Source: Blautia faecis
GTDB taxonomy: Bacteria; Bacillota; Clostridia; Lachnospirales; Lachnospiraceae
Direction: 5' to 3'
NCBI RefSeq assembly: GCF_020554845.1
Contig: NZ_JAJCIA010000039.1
Coordinates: 1 to 33,516, forward strand
Length of the DNA: 33,516 nt
Part shown: positions 16,864-24,928 of the stretch, piece after piece
How the letters are laid out: every line of letters begins with the position of its first letter
Numbering within the stretch: position 1 is the first letter of the stretch
Notes under the pieces: generated by a model
The model's input: only the letters and a program-made list of their open reading frames with translations
The model's database searches: none
What the model was told of the DNA's origin: nothing
Made by a program: the position numbers and the translations under genes

Positions 16864-18207
16864 TTACACAACTTTATGTTCCATCCATTTTCCACTCTTA
16901 AACCGCAGACCAAACACGATCGCACGTACCGTCCAGTCTGTGAACATTCCGATCCAGACAGCCATCGGTCCCATGCCACATACCCGGATCAGATAAACGC
17001 ACAGGCAAAAGCGGAAGGTCCACATAGTAATGCAGGAAGTAATCATGGAAAACTTCACATCTCCTGCCGCACGCATGCCGTAAGCCGGAATAAACGCAAA
17101 CATCCATACGATTGGTTTCACAATGGTGATCCAGAACATCATATCAAGACACATTTCAGCGCTTTTAGCTTCCATTCCACCAATCATGGTAATCGGCCGT
17201 GCAAGGACATATACCACTGCACAGCAGGCGATGAGAAAGACTTCGGAAAAGATCATCAGTTTCTTCATATAATAAACTGCCTCGTCTTTTTTTCCGGCTC
17301 CAAGGCTCTGTCCCACTACTGTCATAAGTCCGATTCCAACACCAATTACAGCTGTTCCATTTAACATCTCCAGCATATTGGTCATAGCCTGGGCTGCAAT
17401 TGCAGTGGTTCCAAGCGTAGAGACTGTAGACTGGATTGCCAGCTTTCCAAGCTGGAACATGCTGTTCTCTATACCAGAAGGAATACCAAGAGCAAGAATC
17501 CTGCCAATCATTTTTCCATCCGGACGGATTTTCAGATAATCACGTACCACAATTGGCTGCCTGTCTTTTCTAAGCTGATAAAGCACTACCACTGCACAAA
17601 AAATTCTGGATACCAGTGTAGAAATGGCGGCTCCGGCAACTCCCATATGAAATACCCAGATCAGGATTCCATTTCCCACAATATTCATCACATTGGAAAT
17701 AATGGAGATTACCATCGGTCCTCTGGTGTTTTCCTGTGCACGGAAAATGGATGCTCCGGCATCATAAAGCGCAATAAAAGGATAGGACAGCACAGTATAA
17801 AAGAAATATACCATGGAATTCTTCATAACATCCGCGTCTACTTTTCCGAAAATAAAGCTAAGAAGCGGTGCACGGAAAGCAAGTCCAAGCACAACGATGA
17901 AGACAGAAATGGCTGTTATAATAAAAAGTGCCTGCCTGGCTGATTTGTTTGCCATCTCGTGATTCTTCTGGCCAAGATACTGGGTACAGATAATGGTACC
18001 TCCTGCTGCCAGTGCAGAAAAGGCCTGAATGATCAATACATTGATGGAGTCCACAAGAGAAACGGCGGAAATGGCCGCAGAACCTACATTGCTGACCATC
18101 ATAGTATCTACCGTACCCATCAAGGCATTTAATAGCTGTTCCATAATAATAGGAACAAGAAGCGCCCGGAGCATTTTGTTTGTAAAAAGATGTTGCTGTT
18201 GTTTCAT
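16864..18207 (-). CDS. MATE family multidrug/metabolite exporter
   Basis: The product of about 447 residues is a polytopic membrane protein with roughly twelve hydrophobic segments and the two-fold MATE layout. It has PIIMEQLLNALMGTVDTMMVSNVGSAA-type sequence at the N-terminus, TIICTQYLGQKN, SNVMNIVGNGILIWVFHMGVAGAA-type sequence mid-protein, and VGIGLMTVVGQSLGAGKKDEA in the second half. Such proteins export cationic drugs or metabolites by Na+ or H+ antiport; the substrate here cannot be read. The ATG at 18207 (MKQQQHLFTNKML) follows a weak AAGGAAAAAGAG; an earlier ATG at 18267 has no ribosome site. It lies upstream of the cobalamin operon on the same strand with no visible terminator between. 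Confidence 0.92.
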   Translation of the reverse strand: MKQQQHLFTNKMLRALLVPIIMEQLLNALMGTVDTMMVSNVGSAAISAVSLVDSINVLIIQAFSALAAGGTIICTQYLGQKNHEMANKSARQALFIITAISVFIVVLGLAFRAPLLSFIFGKVDADVMKNSMVYFFYTVLSYPFIALYDAGASIFRAQENTRGPMVISIISNVMNIVGNGILIWVFHMGVAGAAISTLVSRIFCAVVVLYQLRKDRQPIVVRDYLKIRPDGKMIGRILALGIPSGIENSMFQLGKLAIQSTVSTLGTTAIAAQAMTNMLEMLNGTAVIGVGIGLMTVVGQSLGAGKKDEAVYYMKKLMIFSEVFLIACCAVVYVLARPITMIGGMEAKSAEMCLDMMFWITIVKPIVWMFAFIPAYGMRAAGDVKFSMITSCITMWTFRFCLCVYLIRVCGMGPMAVWIGMFTDWTVRAIVFGLRFKSGKWMEHKVV

Positions 18208-18357
18208 ATGTTTTCTCTTTTTCCTTAAATATATAAATAGTTCCTGTCGCATGGATGTATATCTCATAAAACTGCTTCAGATACTTCCATGCAAATATTT
18301 TCTGTGCTATTATACACCTTGAGCGAAAAAAATACAGTATTTAATTACGCACAATCC

Positions 18358-18373
18358 TTATGTTTCAACATAA
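18358..18373. promoter_or_regulatory. Palindrome in the MATE-rluA intergenic region
   Basis: TTATGTT-TC-AACATAA is a perfect 7-bp dyad with a 2-bp spacer in the short divergent region between the MATE gene and the pseudouridine synthase gene. A TATAAT for the MATE direction lies at 18314-18309. It could be an operator; the AT-rich background makes chance possible. Confidence 0.4.
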
Positions 18374-18400
18374 TTTTAATACAATTTCAGGAGGAACACC

Positions 18401-19291
18401 TTGGACAGAATTCTTACATACACGATACAGCCAGAGCAGGAAGGAATGCAGCTTCTTGATTTTCTCAGGAACAAGGGCTTTTCCCGGGGAATTTTATCTT
18501 CCATGAAGGCAGATAAAAATGCGATTCAGCTAAATGGGGAGCGGGGATTTGGGAAATCAGTTCTTCAGGTCGGAGATTCTCTTCACATACATATTCCGGA
18601 AGCGGACAACACTGAGAATATCCTGCCTGTGAGAATGGACCTTTCTATTCTATATGAAGATGAAGATATTTTAGTCATAAATAAGGCGGCAGACATGCCT
18701 GTGCACCCTTCCATTGGAAATTATGATAATACACTGGCGAATGGAGTTGCCTGGTATTTTAAAGAAAAAGGACAGCATTTCGTCTACCGCTGCATCAACC
18801 GTCTGGACAGAGACACCACAGGAGCCCTGATCCTGGCGAAAAATCCTTATAGTGCAGCAGTTCTCTCTGCCCAGATGAAACAGCGTCAGATCCGGCGTAC
18901 CTATCTGGCAATTGTACAGGGAATCGCACCAGAGCAAGGAACTATTGATGCGCCTATCGGGCGCGCAGCAGATTCCACCATCGAAAGACAGGTGGATTTC
19001 GCAAATGGGGAAAGTGCGGTCACACATTATGAGCGATTAGACACCTATCATTCCTACTCTCTCATCGAGCTCCATCTGGAAACCGGACGCACTCATCAGA
19101 TCCGTGTGCATATGAAGTACATTGGACATCCGCTGCCAGGAGACTTTCTCTACAATCCAGATTACAGAATTATAAAAAGACAGCCCCTGCACTCCTTTCA
19201 GCTGGAATTTGCTCACCCTGTTACAGGAGAAAACATGTGTATGACTGCCCCTGTCCCAGAAGATTTTGCAGATGCCTTTCATCGTTCCTAA
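18401..19291 (+). CDS. RluA/RluD family pseudouridine synthase
   Basis: The 296-residue enzyme isomerises uridine to pseudouridine in ribosomal or transfer RNA. An S4-like N-terminal region (LLDFLRNKGFSRGILSSMK, then IQLNG) precedes the catalytic domain. That domain has VINKAADMPVHPS, the catalytic aspartate Asp136 in INRLDRDTTGALILAKN and LETGRTHQIRVHMKYIGHPLPGD (two segments of the family motif). The start is TTG at 18401, with AGGAGG 6 nt before it. The exact RNA target cannot be deduced. A bidirectional terminator follows. Confidence 0.92.
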   Translation: MDRILTYTIQPEQEGMQLLDFLRNKGFSRGILSSMKADKNAIQLNGERGFGKSVLQVGDSLHIHIPEADNTENILPVRMDLSILYEDEDILVINKAADMPVHPSIGNYDNTLANGVAWYFKEKGQHFVYRCINRLDRDTTGALILAKNPYSAAVLSAQMKQRQIRRTYLAIVQGIAPEQGTIDAPIGRAADSTIERQVDFANGESAVTHYERLDTYHSYSLIELHLETGRTHQIRVHMKYIGHPLPGDFLYNPDYRIIKRQPLHSFQLEFAHPVTGENMCMTAPVPEDFADAFHRS

Positions 19292-19312
19292 CGGCAACCG
19301 AATTCGGGCAAA

Positions 19313-19356
19313 ACAGGTCAGAACCTCATAACCGTGAAGTTCTGACCTGTCTCATT
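19313..19356. terminator. Bidirectional terminator between the pseudouridine synthase gene and coaX
   Basis: A 12-bp perfect stem ACAGGTCAGAAC (19313-19324) / GTTCTGACCTGT (19339-19350) is followed by CTCATTTTTC on the plus strand. On the minus strand it is followed by TTTTGCC. It separates the two convergent genes. Confidence 0.88.
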
Positions 19357-19373
19357 TTTCATTCTCAGAAAGC

Positions 19374-20147
19374 TTATAATTCTTTTCTGTTCTTCTCATA
19401 TATAATGAGCAAACCTTTTAACAAAAGATCCTCATCCAGCAAAATCTTCCGCTTGCAATGTGGGATAATCTTACGGGCAAGACCACCAGTTGCAACAACT
19501 GTAATTTTCTGACCAAGCTCTTCTTCAATTCTGTCAACAATTCCGTCAAGGGCTGCTGCATTGCTGTAAATCACACCGCTTTTCATGCATTCAATGGTAT
19601 TTTTTCCAATGATGCGCTTCGGTGCTTCAATACTGATTCCGCTAAGCTGAGAAGCACGGGCAGTAAGGGCATCCAGGGACACTCCCATTCCGGGAAAAAT
19701 CATGCCTCCCACATAATGCTTCTTCTCATCTACTACGCTTACCGTACTTGCAGTTCCCATATCAATAATTGCCAGTGGAAGAGAATATTCATGAATTCCT
19801 GCAACTGCATTTGCTACAAGATCTGCTCCAAGCTGTCCGGGATTATCCATCAGGATATTCAGTCCTGTTTTTACACCTGGTCCCAATACCATAGGTTCTT
19901 TTTTCAGAACCTTTTCAGCTGCAAGCTTCACGGCATTGGTAATCTGCGGTACTACAGAGGAAATAATGCAGCCTTCAATATCAATCCGCTTAATATGATA
20001 TAAATCCAAAACTGTCTTCAGGTCAACTGCGTATTCCAGTTCTGTTTTTGTACGGACAGTGGAAAGTCTCTCAATGAAATAGGTTTGCTTTGAATCAATG
20101 CAGCCAACCACAATATTTGTGTTTCCAATATCAATTGCTAAAATCAT
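19374..20147 (-). CDS. coaX: Type III pantothenate kinase (CoaX)
   Basis: CoaX phosphorylates pantothenate, the first step of coenzyme A synthesis, and belongs to the ASKHA fold. The 257-residue length is typical. Motifs are ILAIDIGNTNIVVG (phosphate 1), GPGVKTGLNI and NPGQLGADLVANAVAG (pantothenate site), DMGTASTVSVVD (phosphate 2) and GMGVSLDALTARASQL. The ATG at 20147 is chosen because GGAGG lies 6 nt upstream; two upstream in-frame ATGs would include that site. It is the last gene of a minus-strand cluster with a putative pantothenate transporter and coaBC. Confidence 0.96.
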   Translation of the reverse strand: MILAIDIGNTNIVVGCIDSKQTYFIERLSTVRTKTELEYAVDLKTVLDLYHIKRIDIEGCIISSVVPQITNAVKLAAEKVLKKEPMVLGPGVKTGLNILMDNPGQLGADLVANAVAGIHEYSLPLAIIDMGTASTVSVVDEKKHYVGGMIFPGMGVSLDALTARASQLSGISIEAPKRIIGKNTIECMKSGVIYSNAAALDGIVDRIEEELGQKITVVATGGLARKIIPHCKRKILLDEDLLLKGLLIIYEKNRKEL

Positions 20148-20240
20148 TTTTTCCTCCATGATTTCTCTATCATCAGCCAGACTGCTTTCAGCCGCAATCA
20201 GCGGCCATTTTTGCAAACAGTCTGTCTGTTTTCAATTTTC

Positions 20241-20891
20241 TTAAACTTCTGCTGTTTTTACCACTTTCTCAGATTTCTTCTCTGTTTCCGGAAGAAGCCT
20301 TGCCTTGTAAAGGGCTGCACCTACAGCGCCTGTGATAACGGTAGCGGAAAGCATTTCACATACTGCGTTGATTCCTACAAATGTACAGATGAACAGAATC
20401 ACGTTTTTTCCACCCATAAGTCCCTGTACATACTCGGTATTTCCAAAAAGGCAAACCAATAACCCCATAAAAAACAGAGTATTTAAAAATGCGGAAAGAA
20501 ATCCTGTTACAGCACAGGAAAGATAAATATTTTTTGATTTCCTGCGGACTCCCCGGAAAATATATCCAAGAAGAAGTCCGTCAACCAGTCTTGGAATAAA
20601 TCTCTGAACAAACGCCAGGAATGGATTGATTCCGAATAAGGTAACACCCATAAGGCTGGTACCTCCAATGCCGATACACTGACCAAAGCTGGTAAGTCCG
20701 AATACGGCTCCCGCGATGGCTCCGCCTACAGGTCCCATTGTAATTGCGCTGACGGCAACCGGAATAATATTAAAGGTGATTGCAAGAGGCCCGATATTCA
20801 GGTATCCAAGAGGTGTGTAAGCCATAAGAAGCAGAATTGCGATCATAAGGCCCAGTAAGGTGATTTGAGATGTTGTAAATTTTTTGTTCAT
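20241..20891 (-). CDS. ECF transporter S-component, probably pantothenate (PanT-like)
   Basis: The 216-residue integral membrane protein has about six hydrophobic segments. Its signature region YLNIGPLAITFNIIPVAVSA and MGPVGGAIAGAVFGLTSFGQC resembles ECF S-components of the pantothenate group. Such proteins bind vitamin with high affinity and use a shared EcfAAT module encoded elsewhere. The position between coaBC and coaX strongly suggests pantothenate as substrate (inference from context). AAGGAGG precedes the ATG. The 228-bp spacer upstream contains a weak GCTGTC/GATAGC hairpin after coaBC and a GCGGG/CCCGC dyad. No clear promoter is visible in it, so it may be co-transcribed with coaBC. 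Confidence 0.87.
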   Translation of the reverse strand: MNKKFTTSQITLLGLMIAILLLMAYTPLGYLNIGPLAITFNIIPVAVSAITMGPVGGAIAGAVFGLTSFGQCIGIGGTSLMGVTLFGINPFLAFVQRFIPRLVDGLLLGYIFRGVRRKSKNIYLSCAVTGFLSAFLNTLFFMGLLVCLFGNTEYVQGLMGGKNVILFICTFVGINAVCEMLSATVITGAVGAALYKARLLPETEKKSEKVVKTAEV

Positions 20892-21119
20892 ATTGTCCTC
20901 CTTGTTATCGTTCCCTATATTAGAGCCTGTTCAGACCCAGGGATACAATACGGTATGGAACAGCGGGCATGTTTTTTTGGTATTTACCCGCCACTCTGAA
21001 AAATGTGTTATCCTCTGTCCAGATTTACAAAATACAATCTGCGAATATAACACCAGTGCCACTGCCTGCGGCTTCGCAAAAGATTTATAAATGCTATCAA
21101 AATGACAGCCTGTAAATAA

Positions 21120-22319
21120 CTATCTGCGAACTCTCTCAAGCAGTATTTTATCCAGGATCTTACCGGCTGCATCCTCCTTGCTCATTAGCGGGAGTGATAC
21201 TTCCTCATCCTGTGTAATCAGAGTCAGAACATTGGTGTCCCCCTGGAATCCGGCACCTGCCATTTTTACATTGTTGGCAGCTACCATATCCAGATTTTTC
21301 CTGGTAAGTTTGACTCTGGAATTACCGATCATATTCTCTGTTTCCATGGAAAAGCCACAGAGAAACTGTCCATCCGGTTTGTGCTCTCCAAGATATTTCA
21401 GAATGTCATCTGTTCTCTCAAGGGCAATGGACATGTCATCGTCTTTCTTTTTGATTTTCTCATCGCTCACACTGGCCGGACGATAGTCTGCCACTGCTGC
21501 TGCTTTAATGATAATATCCTGTTCCTGACTGACAGAGGTTACAGCTTCATACATATCTCTGGCTGTTACCACCGGAACCACTCTTACAAATGGCGGCGGT
21601 GTAAGTGCAGTACGTCCACTCACCAGTGTGACATCTGCTCCGCGCAGCATAGCCATTTTTGCAATGGCATAGCCCATCTTGCCGGAAGAATGGTTGGTAA
21701 TATAACGGACAGGATCAATTGCTTCCTGGGTAGGACCGGCGGTAACCAGCACCTTCAGCCCTTTCATATCCTTCTCACAGGCACACTCTCTCAAAATATA
21801 GTTTAAAAGAGTCTCCGGCTCCGGCATTTTTCCTGCTCCGGTATCGCCACATGCAAGATAGCCCACAGCAGGATCGATCACTTCGTATCCATAATGCTCC
21901 AGGATTTTTAGATTATCCTGAACAATGGGGTTCTCAAACATATTGGTGTTCATCGCCGGAGAAATAAATTTCTTGCATCTGCATGCCATAATGGTGGTTG
22001 TAAGCATGTCGTCTGCAATTCCATGAGCCAGCTTGCCTATCACATTGGCACTTGCCGGTGCGATCATCACAACGTCAGCCTTTTTCGCAATGGACACATG
22101 CTCTACCTGGAACTGAAAATTCCGGTCAAAGGTATCCACAAGGCATTTATTCCCGGTAAGTGTCTCAAAAGTAATGGGATTAATAAAATTAGTGGCATTT
22201 CTGGTCATTAGCACATGAACGTCTGCCTGCTGCTTCTTCAACGCACTTGCAAGATATGCGATCTTATATGCTGCAATACTTCCAGTAACTCCCAGAAGAA
22301 CTGTCTTTCCCTCTAACAT
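21120..22319 (-). CDS. coaBC: Bifunctional phosphopantothenoylcysteine decarboxylase / phosphopantothenate-cysteine ligase (CoaBC)
   Basis: The 399-residue protein carries out two successive CoA steps: ligation of cysteine to 4'-phosphopantothenate (CTP-dependent CoaB half) and FMN-dependent decarboxylation (CoaC half). CoaC is N-terminal: LGVTGSIAAYKIA, the catalytic histidine His74 in FQVEHVSIAKKADV, PAMNTNMFENP and Cys157 in YLACGDTGAGKMPEP. CoaB follows with VLVTAGPTQEAIDPVRYI, TNHSSGKMGYAIA and KIKKKDDDMSIALERTDDI, containing the ligase lysine region. GAGGGA lies before the ATG at 22319. It heads the CoA cluster, and its leader contains a conspicuous dyad. Confidence 0.96.
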   Translation of the reverse strand: MLEGKTVLLGVTGSIAAYKIAYLASALKKQQADVHVLMTRNATNFINPITFETLTGNKCLVDTFDRNFQFQVEHVSIAKKADVVMIAPASANVIGKLAHGIADDMLTTTIMACRCKKFISPAMNTNMFENPIVQDNLKILEHYGYEVIDPAVGYLACGDTGAGKMPEPETLLNYILRECACEKDMKGLKVLVTAGPTQEAIDPVRYITNHSSGKMGYAIAKMAMLRGADVTLVSGRTALTPPPFVRVVPVVTARDMYEAVTSVSQEQDIIIKAAAVADYRPASVSDEKIKKKDDDMSIALERTDDILKYLGEHKPDGQFLCGFSMETENMIGNSRVKLTRKNLDMVAANNVKMAGAGFQGDTNVLTLITQDEEVSLPLMSKEDAAGKILDKILLERVRR

Positions 22320-22350
22320 TATCTTCCCTCATCTCTCTTTGAAATCTTTT

Positions 22351-22386
22351 GGACAAAATTCATCTGTTATTTTATACCTTTTGTCC
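22351..22386 (-). promoter_or_regulatory. Perfect 8-bp dyad in the coaBC leader
   Basis: GGACAAAA (22351-22358) and TTTTGTCC (22379-22386) form a perfect inverted repeat with a 20-bp spacer. It lies immediately downstream of the predicted transcription start and before the ribosome site. It may be an operator or an RNA hairpin controlling the CoA cluster; no known regulator motif is recognised. Confidence 0.55.
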
Positions 22387-22395
22387 GTACCGCTT

Positions 22396-22425
22396 ATTAT
22401 AATGCAAAGAGACGTATGAATGCAA
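22396..22425 (-). promoter_or_regulatory. Promoter of coaBC
   Basis: On the minus strand TTGCAT (22425-22420) and TATAAT (22401-22396) are spaced 18 bp apart. The start of transcription would be near 22389, so the leader RNA is about 70 nt and begins with the GGACAAAA dyad. Confidence 0.65.
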
Positions 22426-22641
22426 TGTATTTTTTATATGTTCAGCTTTTCATACATAATTTACCTTTATATGCATCTTTTCTTTGTTTTATTATCTGTT
22501 ATAATAGCCTTGGACTTTTAACAGCCATTCCAGAGCATGTAAAAAAATCCTTCCCGTAACGTGCACACCCCACTTTGCGGGAAATTTTGCCATCTGTTTT
22601 CGTCTTTGATAATAAGGATACTACAAAAGAAAGGAACCATT
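22426..22641 (+). other. Divergent intergenic region and leader of the YtqB-like gene
   Basis: No gene is seen. An extended -10 (TGTTATAAT, ending 22505) would drive the downstream methyltransferase gene with a leader of about 130 nt. That leader contains a TTCCCG / CGGGAA hairpin around a GTGCACACCCC loop (roughly 22551-22583) followed by ATTTT, which could be a weak attenuator. Confidence 0.45.
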
Positions 22642-23202
22642 ATGAACTACCAGATCACACAGTGGTGCGCCCACTTTATCTCAGAGCATGTAAAAGAGGG
22701 AGAGCTTTGCATTGATGCCACCATGGGTAACGGAAATGACACTCTGCTTCTTTCCCGTCTTTGTGGGGAAAAAGGGCATGTACTCGCTTTCGATATTCAG
22801 GAAATGGCACTTGCCAATACAAGAGAGCGGCTTGAAAAAGAAAATGCCCCTCACAATTATGAACTGTTTCTGGATTCCCACGTAAATATGGGAAAATACG
22901 CAGAGCCTGTGAGTGTAAGCTGCATTGTATTCAATTTCGGCTATCTGCCGAAGGGCGATCATACTCTTGCCACAAGGGCAGAATCCAGTATTCAGGCACT
23001 TACCGTATCCCTGTCCCTTTTGAAAAAGGGCGGGATCCTGATGCTGTGTATCTACAGCGGCGGAGATTCCGGGTTTGAGGAACGGGATGCACTGCTGAAA
23101 TGGCTGAAGGTGCTGGATTCCAGGAAATTTCTGGTTATTAAAACAGAATATTACAACCGGCCTAATCATCCGCCTATGCCCGTACTTGTAGTCAAACTGT
23201 AA
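22642..23202 (+). CDS. mnmM: YtqB/MnmM-type class I SAM-dependent methyltransferase (probable tRNA mnm5s2U synthesis)
   Basis: The product of about 186 residues is a compact Rossmann methyltransferase. Motif I is CIDATMGNGNDTLLLS, then VLAFDIQEMALANTRERL, VFNFGYLPKGDHTLAT and a C-terminal YYNRPNHPPMPVLVVKL. This is the PF06962 (rRNA methylase-like) family; in Bacillus YtqB has been assigned as MnmM, which methylates 5-aminomethyl-2-thiouridine at the tRNA wobble position. The ATG at 22642 has AAAGGAA upstream; the frame is open from a GTG at 22561 but that part overlaps the leader hairpin. The assignment is by family; the substrate is not shown by sequence alone. Confidence 0.85.
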   Translation: MNYQITQWCAHFISEHVKEGELCIDATMGNGNDTLLLSRLCGEKGHVLAFDIQEMALANTRERLEKENAPHNYELFLDSHVNMGKYAEPVSVSCIVFNFGYLPKGDHTLATRAESSIQALTVSLSLLKKGGILMLCIYSGGDSGFEERDALLKWLKVLDSRKFLVIKTEYYNRPNHPPMPVLVVKL

Positions 23203-23246
23203 CTTGTATACAAAAAGCAACAACTTTTTCCCATGTATTTACTCAA

Positions 23247-23299
23247 AAAACACCCCTTAGACAGACTACAATTATTTGTGTCTGCCAAAGGGGTGTTTT
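23247..23299. terminator. Bidirectional terminator between the methyltransferase and cyclophilin genes
   Basis: AAAACACCCCTT (23247-23258) pairs with AAGGGGTGTTTT (23288-23299), with an inner CAGAC/GTCTG extension (23262-23266 / 23280-23284). The stem is A-rich on one side and T-rich on the other, so it can act in both directions between convergent genes. Confidence 0.88.
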
Positions 23300-23327
23300 A
23301 TCTTCGGTATTCTCAAACTGTACTTTA

Positions 23328-24131
23328 TCAATCTATAATGGTAACGCTTGTCATCACCGGCTGCTCATCTGCTGAAATAGTTCCATTGTTATCTGTAGGC
23401 TTTGCATCCTTGCAGATCTGGTCAACAATGTCCATGCCTTCTGTCACATGTCCGAAAGCGGCATACTGTCCATCCAGATAGGTACTGTCAGACTGCACGA
23501 TAAAGAACTGGGAGCTTGCACTGTCCGGGTCTGAGGATCTTGCCATGGAGATCACACCTCTCTCATGGGAAATATCGTTCTTTACGCCATTCTCAGAAAA
23601 CTCGCCCTTAATAGTCTCATCAGAGCCTCCTCTTCCGGTTCCTTCCGGATCTCCGCCCTGGATCATAAATCCATCAATAATACGGTGGAAAGTAAGTCCA
23701 TCATAGAAATGCTCCTGTGCCAGTTTCACAAAGTTGGTTACACTGATAGGTGCTGTGTCCGCATCCAGTTCCACCTTAATGGTACCGTAGTCCTTCACCT
23801 CAATCTCTGCATGATGAAGACCGGTAAGAGGCTCTGAAGTATCCAGAACAGTGCTGGTATCGTCTGCTGTCTCATCTGTACCTTCTCCATCCCCGGAACC
23901 GTCTGTAAAGCCGGAAACTTCTTCCTCCGTTCCTTCTGACTGATCAGCACTATCATCTGTACTTTCCTCTTTTGTTTCTTCTGTGTCTTTATTTTCTTCT
24001 GTGTTCTCTTTAGTATCTGCTGCTTCTGTGCTCTTGCTTTCCTCTTTCGTATTATCTGAACCACAGCCTGCCAGCATTCCTGCGGAAAGAGCTGCCACCA
24101 TCAGCATTGCCAGAATTTTTCTTTTTTTCAT
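23328..24131 (-). CDS. Cyclophilin-type peptidyl-prolyl isomerase, lipoprotein
   Basis: The product of about 267 residues is an extracytoplasmic folding factor. A lipoprotein signal peptide ends at LAGC with the lipidated Cys23. A highly acidic, low-complexity linker (about 24-100, rich in E, T, D, S) follows. The cyclophilin domain (about 105-267) has VTNFVKLAQEHFYDGLTFHR, GFMIQGGDPEGTGRGG, SQFFIVQS and AFGHVTEGMDIVD. It should catalyse cis-trans proline isomerisation of exported proteins at the outer face of the membrane. The ATG at 24131 is preceded by GGAGG; a longer frame from 24320 would lose the signal peptide at the N-terminus. Confidence 0.93.
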   Translation of the reverse strand: MKKRKILAMLMVAALSAGMLAGCGSDNTKEESKSTEAADTKENTEENKDTEETKEESTDDSADQSEGTEEEVSGFTDGSGDGEGTDETADDTSTVLDTSEPLTGLHHAEIEVKDYGTIKVELDADTAPISVTNFVKLAQEHFYDGLTFHRIIDGFMIQGGDPEGTGRGGSDETIKGEFSENGVKNDISHERGVISMARSSDPDSASSQFFIVQSDSTYLDGQYAAFGHVTEGMDIVDQICKDAKPTDNNGTISADEQPVMTSVTIID

Positions 24132-24297
24132 GATTTTATGCCTCCAATTCTTGATGCCATCTTTTTCTATTATAACGAAAATCACGTAAAAAACAATTGT
24201 TTTCACAGATTGTTCAATTTCTTTTTCTTTGTCTTGCCACAGCTTGTATTGTCTGCTAAAATCAAGAAAGAATTTATGAGAAAGCGAGGTCTTTTTT

Positions 24298-24777
24298 ATG
24301 GAAAAGATTACCAGTTTCACAATAGATCACATCAAACTTCAGCCAGGCGTTTACGTTTCCCGCAAGGATCCGGTTGGAAATAGTGTGATCACCACTTTTG
24401 ACATTCGTATGACTTCCCCAAATGAGGAGCCTGTTATGAACACAGCAGAGCTTCACACCATTGAGCATCTTGCTGCTACTTTTCTTCGCAACCACAAGGA
24501 ATTCGGACCGAAGATGATCTACTGGGGACCAATGGGCTGCCGTACCGGCAATTATCTGCTGCTGAACGGAGATTATGAATCTAAGGATATTGTTCCGCTT
24601 ATGGTTGAAACCTTTGAGTTTATCCGTGATTTCCAGGGCGAGGTTCCTGGTGCTTCCCCGAAAGACTGTGGAAATTATCTGGATATGAACCTTGGAATGG
24701 CGAAATATCTGGCTAAAAAGTTCCTGGATGAAGTGCTGTATGATATCAAACCAGACAGACTGGTTTATCCGGAATAA
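24298..24777 (+). CDS. luxS: S-ribosylhomocysteine lyase (LuxS)
   Basis: LuxS splits S-ribosylhomocysteine into homocysteine and the precursor of autoinducer-2, within the activated methyl cycle. The 159-residue protein has the metal-binding HTIEH (His53, His57), the catalytic cysteine Cys81 in WGPMGCRTG and the third metal ligand Cys124 in SPKDCGNY. A GCGAGG ribosome site precedes the ATG. It is a single-gene unit flanked by terminators. No other methyl-cycle gene is adjacent. Confidence 0.97.
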   Translation: MEKITSFTIDHIKLQPGVYVSRKDPVGNSVITTFDIRMTSPNEEPVMNTAELHTIEHLAATFLRNHKEFGPKMIYWGPMGCRTGNYLLLNGDYESKDIVPLMVETFEFIRDFQGEVPGASPKDCGNYLDMNLGMAKYLAKKFLDEVLYDIKPDRLVYPE

Positions 24778-24794
24778 TTTGATTTGATATATTC

Positions 24795-24839
24795 AGAAAT
24801 CTCCCTCTTGCCATTTCATGGCAGGAGGGAATTTCTTTA
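24795..24839 (+). terminator. luxS terminator
   Basis: AGAAAT-CT-CCCTC-T-TGCCAT pairs with ATGGCA-G-GAGGG-A-ATTTCT around a TTC loop, followed by TTTAG. The stem is long with three mismatches, directly after the luxS stop. Confidence 0.8.
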
Positions 24840-24850
24840 GTACTCAAAAA

Positions 24851-24889
24851 ACGCTATGCAAACGATAATATCATCCATTTACATAGCGT
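24851..24889 (-). terminator. Terminator of the SH3b lipoprotein gene
   Basis: ACGCTATG (24851-24858) and CATAGCGT (24882-24889) form a perfect 8-bp stem. Read on the minus strand it is followed by TTTTTTGAG, so it ends the leftward SH3b lipoprotein transcript. Confidence 0.8.
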
Positions 24890-24928
24890 CTTTCATCTCA
24901 TCATTTCATCTCTTAAATTTCTAGCCTG

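Noticed and set aside
23997..24064. Low-complexity acidic coding stretch considered as a CRISPR-like or tandem DNA repeat
   Set aside because: It is the Glu/Thr/Asp-rich linker of the cyclophilin lipoprotein, with irregular codons and no regular repeat-spacer pattern.
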